The notes: generated by a model not told the origin, from the letters alone. DNA of 64,000 bases from an uncultured Flavobacteriaceae bacterium (GCA_947502635.1 CANNAN010000001.1:124001-188000); one strand, 5' to 3'; numbered from the stretch's first letter, positions 47,205 to 56,848 are shown. A program made the numbers and translations.

Positions 47205-47210
47205 GTCTGT
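47197..47210. promoter_or_regulatory. TetR-type operator before the TetR gene
   Basis: ACAGACAAGTCTGT, identical to the other two copies, 30 bp upstream of the TetR start codon and overlapping the -33 element. Confidence 0.75.
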
Positions 47211-47331
47211 ACGTTATTAACATGATTTTAACAATTTAATTCAGGTGTTTTTATATTAGCCCTATGATTTTTATCATACTTTATATTCATTTTCATACTT
47301 AATTTTAATATAGAATTTAAAACCTATTAAA

Positions 47332-47748
47332 ATGAGAAGAAGAATCCCAGTTTCAGAAATAATGAGCAAAGATATTATCGCTTTAAGGAGATCAGACAAT
47401 TTAGAAAGAGCTGAAATACTTTTTAAAAGGCATAATATTAGACACATTCCAGTAGTTTGTAGAGAGTCTATAATTGGTATGCTGAGTTATACAGATTTGC
47501 TTAGAATTAGCTTTGCGGATGCTACAGAAGATGACAATAATATTGATACCGTTGTTTATAATATGTTTACTATTGAACAAGTTATGACAAAAAGCTTGGT
47601 GAGCGTTACAAGTAATACAACTATTAAAGAAGTGGCAGAAATTTTAGCTAAAAACGAGTTTCATGCATTACCAGTTGTTGATGATCATATCCTTGTAGGT
47701 ATAGTAACGACTACAGATTTAATAAACTATTTGTTAAAGCAGTATTAG
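47332..47748 (+). CDS. CBS-domain pair protein
   Basis: This 138-residue stand-alone Bateman module has two CBS domains: about 5-60 (VSEIMSKDIIALRRSDNLERA ... RHIPVV) and about 75-135 (VEQ-type helix, VMTKSLVSVTSNTTIKEVAEIL ... HALPVVDD). Such modules bind adenine nucleotides and act as energy sensors, but the partner here is unknown. Its stop overlaps the end of the convergent rpe gene by 4 bp, and it is divergent from the TetR gene, sharing a 164-bp intergenic region. Confidence 0.92.
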   Translation: MRRRIPVSEIMSKDIIALRRSDNLERAEILFKRHNIRHIPVVCRESIIGMLSYTDLLRISFADATEDDNNIDTVVYNMFTIEQVMTKSLVSVTSNTTIKEVAEILAKNEFHALPVVDDHILVGIVTTTDLINYLLKQY

Positions 47749-48407
47749 GAATTAGCCAATTCTTTTAAGTCTTTAACCGTCTTAATTTGGTTGTTACTTT
47801 TAAATACATAGCTTCCTGCAACTAATACATCTGCACCAGCATCTACAAGTGCTTTTGCATTTTTATTAGTAACACCACCGTCAATTTCTATAATTGTTGA
47901 AGCACCTTTACGTGTAATTAATTCTTTTAATTGCGATACTTTATTATAGGTGTTTTCAATGAAACTTTGTCCTCCAAAACCAGGATTCACACTCATTATG
48001 CAAACCAAATCAATATCGTTTATAGTATCTTCTAAAACATTTACATTGGTATGTGGGTTTAATGCGACACCAGCTTTCATCCCTTCAGCTTTTATAGCTT
48101 GTAAGGTTCTATGTAAATGTGTGCAGGCTTCATAATGCACCGTAAGCACATCGCTACCTAAATCAGCAAAGGTTTTAATATATCTATCTGGATCGACAAT
48201 CATTAAATGAACATCTATAGTTTTTTTAGCATGTTTGGCAATGGCTTGTAAAACAGGCATTCCAAAAGAAATGTTAGGAACAAATACACCATCCATAATA
48301 TCAATGTGAAACCAATCTGCATCACTTGTATTAACCATTTCTATATCACGTTGAAGGTTTGCAAAATCTGCTGCCAGAATTGATGGTGCAATTAGTTTAG
48401 AAGCCAT
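47745..48407 (-). CDS. rpe: Ribulose-phosphate 3-epimerase
   Basis: This 220-residue TIM-barrel enzyme interconverts ribulose 5-phosphate and xylulose 5-phosphate in the pentose phosphate pathway. Signatures are complete: APSILAADFANL, HIDIMDGVFVPNISFG with metal-binding histidine and catalytic aspartate, VHLMI, MSVNPGFGGQSFI and EIDGGV near 176 with the second aspartate. Length is normal. It lies 40 bp downstream of the BLUF gene on the same strand. Confidence 0.97.
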   Translation of the reverse strand: MASKLIAPSILAADFANLQRDIEMVNTSDADWFHIDIMDGVFVPNISFGMPVLQAIAKHAKKTIDVHLMIVDPDRYIKTFADLGSDVLTVHYEACTHLHRTLQAIKAEGMKAGVALNPHTNVNVLEDTINDIDLVCIMSVNPGFGGQSFIENTYNKVSQLKELITRKGASTIIEIDGGVTNKNAKALVDAGADVLVAGSYVFKSNNQIKTVKDLKELANS

Positions 48408-48447
48408 GGAGTATTTTTTGTTTATTTGGCAAAAATAACTGTTTTAC

Positions 48448-48867
48448 TCATTGTTTAGCTATTTTTTGTGCAATAAAATTTTCAACCATATTAACCACTT
48501 TATTAGCTAGGGTATTATCCGCTTTTCTTAGCCATTCAAGATACTCATGAAGTCTATTTAACTCTTTGTTATTATTAATAATGGTGAACCCAAAATTATA
48601 ATCTTCGAAAATACGTTGTTGAATATCAATATTTATAACTTTAAAAATATTCCTGTGCCTAGTATCAGTACTAATTCTTTTAAAGGTGGCATCAACGCTT
48701 ATTTGATCGCCTTCGAGTACTTGAAGGAAATTAGCATTAGAGTATATCAAAATACCAGTTATGTTATACTTCGAATTGTTTTTTTTCGCTTTTGAATATA
48801 AAACCTTAAGGGAATTTTGTGATTCTTCTTGACATGAATCACTAATATAACATATTGTTTTTAACAT
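48448..48867 (-). CDS. BLUF-domain blue-light receptor protein
   Basis: This 139-residue protein is a short BLUF (blue light using FAD) domain with a helical C-terminal tail. The photocycle residues are present: tyrosine Y7 in ICYISDS, N35 in NITGILIY and Q49 in FLQVLEG. The RHRNIFKVI and FGFTII segments follow. There is no output domain, so signalling would need a partner protein. It lies between rpoD and rpe, transcribed in the rpe direction. Partner and response unknown. Confidence 0.9.
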   Translation of the reverse strand: MLKTICYISDSCQEESQNSLKVLYSKAKKNNSKYNITGILIYSNANFLQVLEGDQISVDATFKRISTDTRHRNIFKVINIDIQQRIFEDYNFGFTIINNNKELNRLHEYLEWLRKADNTLANKVVNMVENFIAQKIAKQ

Positions 48868-48983
48868 TAAGAAAGAGGTTGTTTTTTCTAAAATACAAAA
48901 AATAATATAATGGATTAATTAGAGAGCAATAATTTATATGAAATAAGCTTCTTGAAATTAGTTTCATGAATGGGGTAAAAAGT

Positions 48984-49010
48984 GAACCCTCGGTAATCAG
49001 CCGAGGGTTC
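48984..49010 (-). terminator. Terminator after rpoD
   Basis: A perfect 10-bp GC-containing stem (GAACCCTCGG at 48984-48993 with 49001-49010), loop 7 nt, then a T-rich stretch on the minus strand. It lies about 70 bp past the rpoD stop codon. Confidence 0.75.
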
Positions 49011-49079
49011 TTTCATCAATCAAAAAACGAACAGTTATGTGTAACTGTTTGTTATGGTAATTTAGTCGTAAAAAAAATA

Positions 49080-49943
49080 CTAACCTAAATATGTTTTTAA
49101 TATTTTACTTCTAGAAGTATGTTTAAGTCTTCTAATTGCTTTTTCTTTAATTTGTCTCACACGCTCACGTGTTAAATCAAACGTTTCTCCAATTTCTTCT
49201 AAAGTCATTGGGTGTTGATTTCCTAAACCAAAATATAAACGTATAACATCAGCCTCACGAGGAGTTAAAGTTTCTAAGGCACGTTCAATCTCAGTACGCA
49301 AAGATTCATGTAATAACTCTCTATCTGGATTTGGTGATTCACCACTATTTAGTACATCGTATAAGTTTGAATCTTCACCTTCTACTAAAGGAGCATCCAT
49401 ACTTACATGACGACCAGAGTTTTTCATAGACTCTTTAACGTCGTTAATGGTCATATCTAATTCCTTAGCAATTTCCTCTGCACTTGGCGGACGTTCATGA
49501 CTTTGCTCAAGAAAAGCAAACGTTTTATTAATCTTATTTATAGAACCAATTTTGTTTAAAGGTAAACGTACAATACGAGATTGTTCAGCCAAGGCTTGTA
49601 AAATCGATTGACGAATCCACCAAACAGCATACGATATAAATTTAAAACCACGTGTTTCATCGAAACGTTGTGCCGCTTTAATTAAACCTAAATTACCTTC
49701 ATTAATTAAATCTGGTAATGTTAAACCTTGGTTTTGGTATTGCTTAGCCACCGAAACTACGAAACGTAAGTTCGCTTTAGTTAACTTCTCTAAAGCTATT
49801 TGGTCACCAGCTTTAATACGCTGTGCTAATTCTACTTCTTCGTCAGCGGTAATTAAATCAACCTTTCCTATTTCCTGTAGATATTTATCTAACGATGCAG
49901 TTTCCCTATTGGTAACCTGCTTCGTAATTTTAAGTTGTCTCAT
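49080..49943 (-). CDS. rpoD: Primary RNA polymerase sigma factor (RpoD/SigA)
   Basis: This 287-residue group 1 sigma factor has the compact Bacteroidota form without a long region 1.1. Region 1.2 ([15 protein letters not shown]), region 2 with [17 protein letters not shown] and the -10 recognition helix in [16 protein letters not shown], region 3, and region 4 with the HTH ending [17 protein letters not shown] are all present. It recognises the -33/-7 promoters of this phylum. It is monocistronic, with a terminator after it. Confidence 0.98.
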   Translation of the reverse strand: MRQLKITKQVTNRETASLDKYLQEIGKVDLITADEEVELAQRIKAGDQIALEKLTKANLRFVVSVAKQYQNQGLTLPDLINEGNLGLIKAAQRFDETRGFKFISYAVWWIRQSILQALAEQSRIVRLPLNKIGSINKINKTFAFLEQSHERPPSAEEIAKELDMTINDVKESMKNSGRHVSMDAPLVEGEDSNLYDVLNSGESPNPDRELLHESLRTEIERALETLTPREADVIRLYFGLGNQHPMTLEEIGETFDLTRERVRQIKEKAIRRLKHTSRSKILKTYLG

Positions 49944-50146
49944 CTAAAATTCTTCTGTGATTTTTAATTGAATATTGGGCATTCAGTGGTTATACGTATA
50001 TATGTCGCATTATGTTACAAAAAGTTTCAAATTATTTTTTGTATCTATTTTTTAGACCCAAAAATCTTAAGAAAGTCACATTAACTAAGAATAGGCTATT
50101 TGTTTCTCTTTTTTAAGAAATAAAATGGGGATGATATAACGGCCTT

Positions 50147-51121
50147 TTACTCAAAATCCAAAAGGTTAGTAGCTTTAATTAAATTATGTAGCGCATCAAT
50201 TTTTGAATAGATTTTATTAAAAAAAGTATTGCGCTCTTTTTCACCAGCAGTATTTAATAATTTGGAGTTTTGTAATTGTTTATTTAAAAAATTATCAGCC
50301 TCATTACATGTATGCTTATCGGCGGTTTTGTAATAAGACAATAACGTAAAAGGAACATAAAGCATTTGTGACTCTGGTGTACTAACCAGAACATTATTAT
50401 TCATTAAGTGCAACTCATTATAGTATAGTTCAAATTCAAGGTTTTTATTAATGAGTTTAATGGATATATCTTTAATTAATTGTTTTAATAGTTTACAAAA
50501 TTCTAAAGCAGTTTCCGTTTTTACCTGTCCTGCTTGGTGGTAAAAATGAATTTGTTTTAGGGTACTATTGACTGAAGTAATATCCCAGATCTCAATAGTA
50601 TTCAAATTATAATATAGGCTACCTAATTTTTTTCCAGCTTCAATTAAAGCAGGGTTTGGTGCGAAATTTTTAAAGCTTTTAGTAGCTAATTCAGGATTTA
50701 ATAATTTAAGCCAAACATAATATTTAAACTGACTGAGTTTATCACCATTTAAATTATAAAATAAAGGAATGTCTTTTGCTGAATATAAAATGCGACTTTC
50801 CTTTTGTTTTAATAAAGGATAAAGGGAGTTATAAGAATCTTCAAAGTATAATTGAAGTTCGGCTTCTGTTTCAATATGTTTTGTTTTTTCAATAGTTACA
50901 AATTCTGTATTCGTAGTTTCAAACAATCGGTCCAAGGATATGTTATAATACTTTGCTAAAACAATAGTTTCCTCAATAGAAAATTTACTTTTTAGACTCA
51001 CCCGTCTATGTGCTGCATCATAGCTAACATCTAAAGCAGTAGAAATAGCCTCAATAGTTGAAGTGCCTTTTGGTAATTCCTGTTGTAAATATTGAAGAAA
51101 AGCTGATTGATACATTTTCAA
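50147..51121 (-). CDS. Helix-turn-helix regulator with helical C-terminal domain
   Basis: This 324-residue protein has an N-terminal helix-turn-helix region (about 15-70: STIEAISTALDVSYDAAHRRVSLKSKFSIEETIVLAKYY) and a long all-helical C-terminal domain rich in leucine, lysine and tyrosine that I cannot assign. Similar regulators are frequent in Flavobacteriaceae. An ATG two codons downstream is an alternative start. It is divergent from the outer-membrane protein gene at 51232, and two related sites (51137-51151 and 51189-51202) lie between them, so it may control that gene and itself. Confidence 0.82.
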   Translation of the reverse strand: MKMYQSAFLQYLQQELPKGTSTIEAISTALDVSYDAAHRRVSLKSKFSIEETIVLAKYYNISLDRLFETTNTEFVTIEKTKHIETEAELQLYFEDSYNSLYPLLKQKESRILYSAKDIPLFYNLNGDKLSQFKYYVWLKLLNPELATKSFKNFAPNPALIEAGKKLGSLYYNLNTIEIWDITSVNSTLKQIHFYHQAGQVKTETALEFCKLLKQLIKDISIKLINKNLEFELYYNELHLMNNNVLVSTPESQMLYVPFTLLSYYKTADKHTCNEADNFLNKQLQNSKLLNTAGEKERNTFFNKIYSKIDALHNLIKATNLLDFE

Positions 51122-51136
51122 AAGTATTATTTTTTT

Positions 51137-51202
51137 TGTGATTATCGCAAAAAATAATATCTACACTTGTGTTTTAAGTCATTTTATATGTGATTATAGC
51201 AA
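51137..51202. promoter_or_regulatory. Repeated operator candidate between the HTH and outer-membrane genes
   Basis: TTGTGATTATCGCAA at 51137-51151 is near-palindromic (TTGTGA/TCGCAA). A second copy TGTGATTATAGCAA lies at 51189-51202, 51 bp further on. Both lie in the 110-bp divergent region, one near each start codon. Confidence 0.45.
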
Positions 51203-51231
51203 TAATTTTGACTGAATTTAAAACTACAATT

Positions 51232-51894
51232 ATGAAAACGAGAATAATCATTCTTATTATTTTGATATTTAGCTTTGATAAATTATTTGCTCAGCCCGAT
51301 ACACTTTCTGTAACTAATAGTAAAAGTTACTATGATGCTTACGATGATTATGTAAATAAAATAACTATTAACTTTGGAATAGGAGCGTTTATTCCTAAAG
51401 GAAATTTAAAAACCTATTTTGGAAATGCGCCTTTATTTGAAATTGACGTTAATTTTCCTCTTAAAAAAGCAAAATCTATAGATGCTGTTTTTCAAATAGT
51501 GATTCCCGACCAACAAAAGGATTTTTTATTTTTAAGAACTACCGATACAATTAATGTAAAGAGTACATCTATGTTTAATGGGTTTATAAGGTTTAAGAAG
51601 CGTATTCATAATTCGGTAAAATCTAAAGTGAATTTGGGCTTAGGTATTGGTGTTTCCTCTATTACAACTAATGCTAGAAATCCATTTTATAGTGGTAAGC
51701 AGGACGAAAGTAAATATGAGTTTATTTCAACCCTATTGTTGATTCCAGGTGCAGAATGGTCTTATACTTTTTCTGATCATGCAAAATTTACATTGGGATT
51801 GGATTTGCAATATGCTCCATATAAAATAGAAGGTGCTTTACGTGAGGACATTGGCCAGATCGCTTTGATTCCAAAGATAAGTTACAAATTTTAA
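51232..51894 (+). CDS. Outer-membrane beta-barrel protein, unknown function
   Basis: This 220-residue protein starts at 51232, where a clean signal peptide begins (MKTRIIILIILIFSFDKLFAQ). The upstream in-frame ATG adds a poor N terminus and overlaps the operator. The mature part has alternating beta strands (INFGIGAFIPKGNL, VNLGLGIGVSSI, FTLGLDLQYAPYKI) and ends SYKF, typical of a small outer-membrane barrel. No family can be named. It is divergent from the HTH regulator. Confidence 0.82.
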   Translation: MKTRIIILIILIFSFDKLFAQPDTLSVTNSKSYYDAYDDYVNKITINFGIGAFIPKGNLKTYFGNAPLFEIDVNFPLKKAKSIDAVFQIVIPDQQKDFLFLRTTDTINVKSTSMFNGFIRFKKRIHNSVKSKVNLGLGIGVSSITTNARNPFYSGKQDESKYEFISTLLLIPGAEWSYTFSDHAKFTLGLDLQYAPYKIEGALREDIGQIALIPKISYKF

Positions 51895-52139
51895 GATTGA
51901 CTAAAATGAAAACGTAATATTATTAGCAATCTCAGTTTTTTAAATTGCACTACATTTTTAAATTATAAGTTTAAAAACTAAATGATTAATTATGAGTTAT
52001 ATCTAAAATATGAGGCCTAAAAAATTATAATTTGATTTTCCCAAACAATCTGTCTAAACCGAAATTGATTATTTGAAAATTAAATATGACATTACAATTA
52101 CTTTTTAGACCTCTCTTCAACTAATAATCTAGCTTTTAA

Positions 52140-53579
52140 TTATTTTGTTTTAGGCAAATCACGTGTTAACCAACCTCTTTTGTTAGCAGTTGCAATAGCA
52201 TAAGGTGTAATCCAAAACAAACCAAATGTGTATAAAATACTGTATGTGTATGCCCAAAACGATTCTTTTGTTTCGTATCTGTTTGCATAGAATATCACAG
52301 GGAACGTTGATAATACTAAGATGCTTAAAAATGTAGAGCTCACGAATAATATAGGATGTGTACACACAAAAAATAACATGAATATTAAAAATGGGTAGGT
52401 CATTATTATTTCTAATGATTGACTTAAGAAAAGAAGGCGAGTGCCAGTTTTAGAGCCTTTTCTGAAATTTTTAAAGACATATTTAGACATTTCTATATTC
52501 TCACGAACATTGCTTCTTCCCCATCTAATAAACATTTTGTACAAACCACGATATTTTTCAGGGACATTGGTATATGCATAAGCATTTCTTTGGAATAATA
52601 CATGGTATCCTTGTTTCAGAATCATGTTTGTCATTGCTCTATCTTCACCAATATCTGAAGGTTGCCCCATAAAAGTTTGATTAATCCATTCTGGAAGGCA
52701 GGCAAAAACAGCTTCACTTCTATAAGCTGCCAAAGCTCCTGGAGTACATAATACAGAATTTAAACTACTTTCTGCTGAACGTACAAATTCAAAACTCAAA
52801 ACAAAGCTAACATCCAACATTTTAGGGAGTAGAGCTTTGTCTTTATTCAATACACGAATGTTTCCTGCAACTGCCCCACATTTTTCATTAGTAACAAATG
52901 GACTAACTAAATTTCTTAATGTATCTGGTTTTACAATAGAATCACTATCAACTGTTACAAAAATTTCTCCTGTACCTAGATTAAACCCTCTATAAAGGGC
53001 ATGACGTTTTCCTTTATTTTTAGGCTGTTGGTAAATTTCTAAGCGGTCACCTAATTGTTTTTTAGCATCTAACATCCACTCCCAGGTATCATCTAAGCTT
53101 CCATCATCAATGGCTAGTAATTGTAATTTTTTTTCAGGATAATCACTCTTTGCTAAACTCATTAAAGTATCCCAAACTTGTTTCCCTTCATTGTAGGCAG
53201 GTACAATTACGGTACAGGTTGGTAATTCATTATCTGTCACAGATGCAACAGCTTTGTATTTAAAATAACGAAATAAAGTATAAATAAAAAAACTAGCCTT
53301 AAATAAAAGTAAGGCACCTGAAACGATCATAAATGAAAATCCTAATGTAGAACTCATACGTTCTGTATTAAACTGCATGAAATCTTTTCGTAGAACGACC
53401 CCTAAATAAACAGCATCAATCATGAGTAGAAAAGTACCCATTAACACTAGAATACTCCAAATGTCTGATATTTTTATAGATGCTATATATTTGGATTGTC
53501 GCGAACTAAAAATGTTGTTTTTTGACGTTTTTAATAACTCAGAAACTATCTTTTGGATTTTCATAAATCTTTTTTTCAC
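52140..53579 (-). CDS. Membrane glycosyltransferase, family 2 (hyaluronan/chitin synthase-like)
   Basis: This 479-residue processive-type GT2 has two N-terminal membrane segments (about 38-60 and 78-102), a cytosolic catalytic domain with PTCTVIVPAYNEGKQV, IDDGSLDDT, VTVDSDS (metal-binding), a GEDRAMTN acceptor motif near 318 and FIRWGRS in place of QxxRW, then about four C-terminal membrane segments. It probably makes or extends a polysaccharide at the inner membrane. An ATG five codons downstream is another possible start. No polymer-export partner is adjacent. Confidence 0.9.
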   Translation of the reverse strand: MKKRFMKIQKIVSELLKTSKNNIFSSRQSKYIASIKISDIWSILVLMGTFLLMIDAVYLGVVLRKDFMQFNTERMSSTLGFSFMIVSGALLLFKASFFIYTLFRYFKYKAVASVTDNELPTCTVIVPAYNEGKQVWDTLMSLAKSDYPEKKLQLLAIDDGSLDDTWEWMLDAKKQLGDRLEIYQQPKNKGKRHALYRGFNLGTGEIFVTVDSDSIVKPDTLRNLVSPFVTNEKCGAVAGNIRVLNKDKALLPKMLDVSFVLSFEFVRSAESSLNSVLCTPGALAAYRSEAVFACLPEWINQTFMGQPSDIGEDRAMTNMILKQGYHVLFQRNAYAYTNVPEKYRGLYKMFIRWGRSNVRENIEMSKYVFKNFRKGSKTGTRLLFLSQSLEIIMTYPFLIFMLFFVCTHPILFVSSTFLSILVLSTFPVIFYANRYETKESFWAYTYSILYTFGLFWITPYAIATANKRGWLTRDLPKTK

Positions 53580-53725
53580 TATATGTTCTGTTACTTTTAC
53601 GTAGTAAAAATCATTTCAGATTCTTTTTAATATTTTTTTGTGAAAATGATTATAATTTTAACTTAATATTGGATGAGACATAAACCAAAATACCTTCAAA
53701 TATCTGTAGCATAATATGAAAAAAT

Positions 53726-53756
53726 AACCCCAATCAGTTATAATTGATTGAGGTTT
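53726..53756. terminator. Hairpin, possible terminator
   Basis: AACCCCAATCA pairs imperfectly with TGATTGAGGTT around an 8-nt loop; T-rich sequence follows on the plus strand. Its purpose is unclear because no plus-strand gene ends here. Confidence 0.35.
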
Positions 53757-53830
53757 GAGTTTTAATAGCGTTTGAGAAATTATTTTAATTTGTTATTTTT
53801 CAAAAGTTTTCTGTTGTTATGATGGGAAAT

Positions 53831-53866
53831 AAAAAAGTCCATCAAATTTAATTGATGGACTTTTTT
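53831..53866 (-). terminator. Terminator after pnp
   Basis: A perfect 15-bp stem (53831-53845 with 53852-53866) with a 6-nt loop and A/T runs, 20 bp past the pnp stop codon. Confidence 0.85.
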
Positions 53867-53885
53867 TATTAATAAAGATTAAAAA

Positions 53886-56144
53886 TTAATCTTCTTTTTT
53901 ATCTTCTCTAGGCTTACGATCATCACGACGGTTGTCACGACCACGATTATCTCTACCTCTGTTGTCACGTCCACGATTGTCACGACCGTTACTTTCTCTT
54001 GGTGGTCTTGCTACATAACCTTCTGGTTTTGGTAAAATAGCTTTACGAGATACTTTTTCTTTACGTGTTCTGGAATCAACTCCAAAATACTTCACATCAA
54101 AAACGTCACCCATATTTACAACGTCAGATACATTTTCTGTACGTTCCCAAGCTAATTCACTTACGTGTAATAAGACTTCATTTCCTGGAGCATCTATATA
54201 TTCTACAACGGCTCCAAAATCAAGCATTTTAATAACTTTTACTTCGTAAACGCTACCCACTTCTGGTTTGAATAATAAAGAATCTATTTTTGCCATAACA
54301 GCATCAATGCCTTTACTACCAACACCTAAAACTTCTACAACACCTTCTTCAGTAACTGGATCTTCATTAATAACAATAGTAGTCTCAGTTTCTTTTTGTA
54401 ATTCTTGAATTACTTTTCCGCCAGGACCAATTAACGCACCAATAAATTCATTAGGAATACGTCTTGTAACCATAGTAGGAGCGTGGTCCTTAACACCTGC
54501 ATTTGGTGCAGCAATAGTATCGGTTAATTTACCTAAGATATGTAAACGACCATCGCGAGCTTGTTTTAGTGCATTCACTAAAATCTCGTAGCTTAATCCT
54601 TTTACTTTAATATCCATTTGGCAAGCTGTAATACCATCGGCAGTACCAGTCACTTTAAAGTCCATATCTCCTAAATGATCTTCATCACCTAAAATATCAG
54701 ATAGAACGGCATACTTTCCAGAATCTGCATCAGAAATTAATCCCATAGCAATACCAGAAACAGGCTTTTTAAGTTGCACACCAGCATCCATAAGAGCCAT
54801 AGTACCAGAACATACTGTTGCCATAGAAGAAGAACCGTTAGATTCTAATACTTCACTTACAACACGAACGGTATAAGGACAATCCTCAGGAACCATACCT
54901 TTTAAAGCACGTTGTGCTAAGTTACCGTGTCCTACTTCACGACGTGATGTTCCTCTAATAGGTCTTGCTTCACCTGTAGAGAAAGGAGGGAAGTTATAGT
55001 GTAAATAGAAACGCTCTTCACCTTCAAATGATGGCATATCTATTTGGTTTGCTTCTCTAGATGTTCCTAAAGTAACTGTAGCTAATGCTTGAGTTTCTCC
55101 ACGAGTAAAGATTGCTGAACCATGTGTAGATGGTAAATAATCTACTTCACACCAGATTGGTCTAATTTCATCAGTCTTACGACCATCTAAACGTAAACCT
55201 TCGTTTAATGTTAAATCTCTAACAGCTGCTTTTTCAGCTTTGCTATAATATTTAGAAATTAATCCGCCTATATCTTCTAATTCTTCTTCAGAAAAAGTCG
55301 CTTTTATTTCTTCTTTAATTTCAGCAAATGAAGCACTACGTTCATGTTTTGCAGAACCTGCTTTAGCAACAGCATACACTTTATCGTATGCCATATCATG
55401 AATTTTCTTAGCTAAATCTTCATCTTCTCTTTCTGGCTCGTACTCACGTACTTCTTTTTTACCGAAAGCTTCAGCTAATGCTACCTGAGCAGCACATTGT
55501 ACTTTTATAGCTTCGTGAGCAAACTTAATTGCTTCAGTCATTTCTTCTTCCGAAATCTCATCCATTTCTCCTTCAACCATCATTACTGAGTCTGCAGAAG
55601 CTCCAATCATCATATCGATGTCAGATTCTAATAATTGCGCTCTCGTTGGGTTGATAACGAATTCGCCATTTACACGACCAACTCTGGCCTCTGAAATAGC
55701 ACATTCAAATGGGAAATCTGATAATTGAATAGCTGCCGAAGCTGCTAAACCTGCCATAGCATCTGGCATCACGTCATCATCATGAGACATTAACTGGATC
55801 ATCACTTGTGTTTCAGAATGATAATCTTTTGGGAATAACGGACGTAATACACGGTCTACTAAACGCATAGTTAAAACTTCTCCGTCACTTGGTCTTGCTT
55901 CTCTTTTAAAGAACCCTCCTGGATAGCGTCCAGCCGCAGCAAATTTTTCTCTGTAATCTACCGTTAAAGGTAAAAAGTCTACATCAGATTGTCTGTAATT
56001 GGAAACAACTGTACATAGTAACATACATTTTCCAGATTGTACAACAACGCTACCATGCGCTTGTTTTGCTAATTTTCCAGTTTCGATAGAAATTTCTCTA
56101 CCGTCACCTAGGTCTATGACCTCTTTAAAAACTTGTGGAATCAT
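53886..56144 (-). CDS. pnp: Polynucleotide phosphorylase
   Basis: This 752-residue phosphorolytic 3'-5' exoribonuclease has two RNase PH-like domains (about 10-230 and 320-540, with GNLAQRALK and the phosphate-binding [13 protein letters not shown]), a KH domain with the GPGG loop in [12 protein letters not shown] near 572, and an S1 domain (about 618-690, [11 protein letters not shown]). The C terminus is an unusual low-complexity tail of NRGRD repeats then basic-acidic residues (about 715-752), probably RNA-binding. It follows rpsO as in most bacteria, but after a terminator and a 255-bp structured leader. Confidence 0.98.
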   Translation of the reverse strand: MIPQVFKEVIDLGDGREISIETGKLAKQAHGSVVVQSGKCMLLCTVVSNYRQSDVDFLPLTVDYREKFAAAGRYPGGFFKREARPSDGEVLTMRLVDRVLRPLFPKDYHSETQVMIQLMSHDDDVMPDAMAGLAASAAIQLSDFPFECAISEARVGRVNGEFVINPTRAQLLESDIDMMIGASADSVMMVEGEMDEISEEEMTEAIKFAHEAIKVQCAAQVALAEAFGKKEVREYEPEREDEDLAKKIHDMAYDKVYAVAKAGSAKHERSASFAEIKEEIKATFSEEELEDIGGLISKYYSKAEKAAVRDLTLNEGLRLDGRKTDEIRPIWCEVDYLPSTHGSAIFTRGETQALATVTLGTSREANQIDMPSFEGEERFYLHYNFPPFSTGEARPIRGTSRREVGHGNLAQRALKGMVPEDCPYTVRVVSEVLESNGSSSMATVCSGTMALMDAGVQLKKPVSGIAMGLISDADSGKYAVLSDILGDEDHLGDMDFKVTGTADGITACQMDIKVKGLSYEILVNALKQARDGRLHILGKLTDTIAAPNAGVKDHAPTMVTRRIPNEFIGALIGPGGKVIQELQKETETTIVINEDPVTEEGVVEVLGVGSKGIDAVMAKIDSLLFKPEVGSVYEVKVIKMLDFGAVVEYIDAPGNEVLLHVSELAWERTENVSDVVNMGDVFDVKYFGVDSRTRKEKVSRKAILPKPEGYVARPPRESNGRDNRGRDNRGRDNRGRDNRRDDRKPREDKKED

Positions 56145-56240
56145 AAATTTTTTTAATTCTAATTAAACAATGGTCGTTGTGTTGTTGTAGTGTTGTTGTG
56201 TATGACCAATGAAAAACTGTAATTAGCTTCTTCTAAATAG

Positions 56241-56349
56241 TATCATTACGAATCACGTTTTTTTTTCGTGATGTTATAATCTTTTAATTGTAAAGATTAT
56301 AAACATAGACTATGCTTAGCACAGATTCGTTACATTACTCGTAATGATA
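56241..56349 (-). promoter_or_regulatory. Structured leader of pnp
   Basis: Outer arms TATCATTACG (56241-56250) and CGTAATGATA (56340-56349) are perfect complements. Inside lie two more hairpins, 56252-56257 with 56267-56272, and 56276-56284 with 56292-56300. In Escherichia coli the pnp leader stem is the site of autoregulation; the same role here is inference. Confidence 0.45.
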
Positions 56350-56373
56350 TGTAACTTTTAATATTATAACAAA

Positions 56374-56397
56374 AAAAGAGGCTGATTAGCCTCTTTT
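56374..56397 (-). terminator. Terminator after rpsO
   Basis: A 10-bp stem AAAAGAGGCT/AGCCTCTTTT (56374-56383 with 56388-56397) with a 4-nt loop. Its far arm ends two bases before the rpsO stop-codon end at 56400. Confidence 0.8.
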
Positions 56398-56399
56398 AA

Positions 56400-56669
56400 T
56401 TATTTTCTTAATCCTAATTCTTTTACTATTGCACGATATCTTAAGATATCTTTCTTAGTTAAGTAATCTAGTAAAGAACGACGTTTCCCTACTAGTTTTA
56501 CTAAGGAACGCTCTGTATTAAAATCTTTACGATTATTTTTTAAGTGCTCTGTTAAGTGATTAATTCTGTAAGTAAACAAAGCGATTTGTCCTTCTGCAGA
56601 ACCTGTGTTTTTTGCATCTTTACCGTGTTTTTTAAAGATGGCTTCTTTTTCTTTTTGATCTAAATACAT
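56400..56669 (-). CDS. rpsO: 30S ribosomal protein S15
   Basis: The start at 56669 gives the standard 89-residue S15, beginning MYLDQKEKEAIFKKHG. The upstream in-frame ATG would add 19 unrelated residues. The family signature INHLTEHLKNNRKDFNTERSL-type helix and LVGKRRSLLDYL are present. It binds 16S rRNA early in 30S assembly. It precedes pnp, the usual gene order. A leader hairpin (56702-56718, CGAAAG/CTTTCG) lies between promoter and start codon. Confidence 0.98.
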   Translation of the reverse strand: MYLDQKEKEAIFKKHGKDAKNTGSAEGQIALFTYRINHLTEHLKNNRKDFNTERSLVKLVGKRRSLLDYLTKKDILRYRAIVKELGLRK

Positions 56670-56723
56670 GCTAATATTATTGTAAATAATTGTTATGTAA
56701 ACGAAAGTTTCTCTTTCGAGCGG

Positions 56724-56752
56724 CAAATATAGTAATTTTTAATGATTTGCAA
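56724..56752 (-). promoter_or_regulatory. Promoter of rpsO
   Basis: On the minus strand a -33 TTG (56750-56752) and a -7 TATATTTG (56724-56731) are separated by 18 nt, an almost ideal match to the Bacteroidota consensus. Confidence 0.75.
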
Positions 56753-56848
56753 GAGCATCTATAACAAAGAATATGTTTAAACGAGGTTTGTCATTTAATG
56801 AAACTCTATTCAACGTCCTAAAAGGATTAAAATGCTGTAGAATACTAA

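Larger units (their letters stand above)
53580..53885. other. Intergenic region between the glycosyltransferase and pnp
   Basis: These 306 bp hold no gene. Two hairpins are present, at 53726-53756 and 53831-53866, listed separately. The glycosyltransferase promoter should lie near 53600-53700 but no clear TAnnTTTG box is seen. Confidence 0.5.

Noticed and set aside
56670-56726. Upstream start for rpsO
   Set aside because: It adds 19 residues not found in S15 and overlaps the leader hairpin and promoter region.
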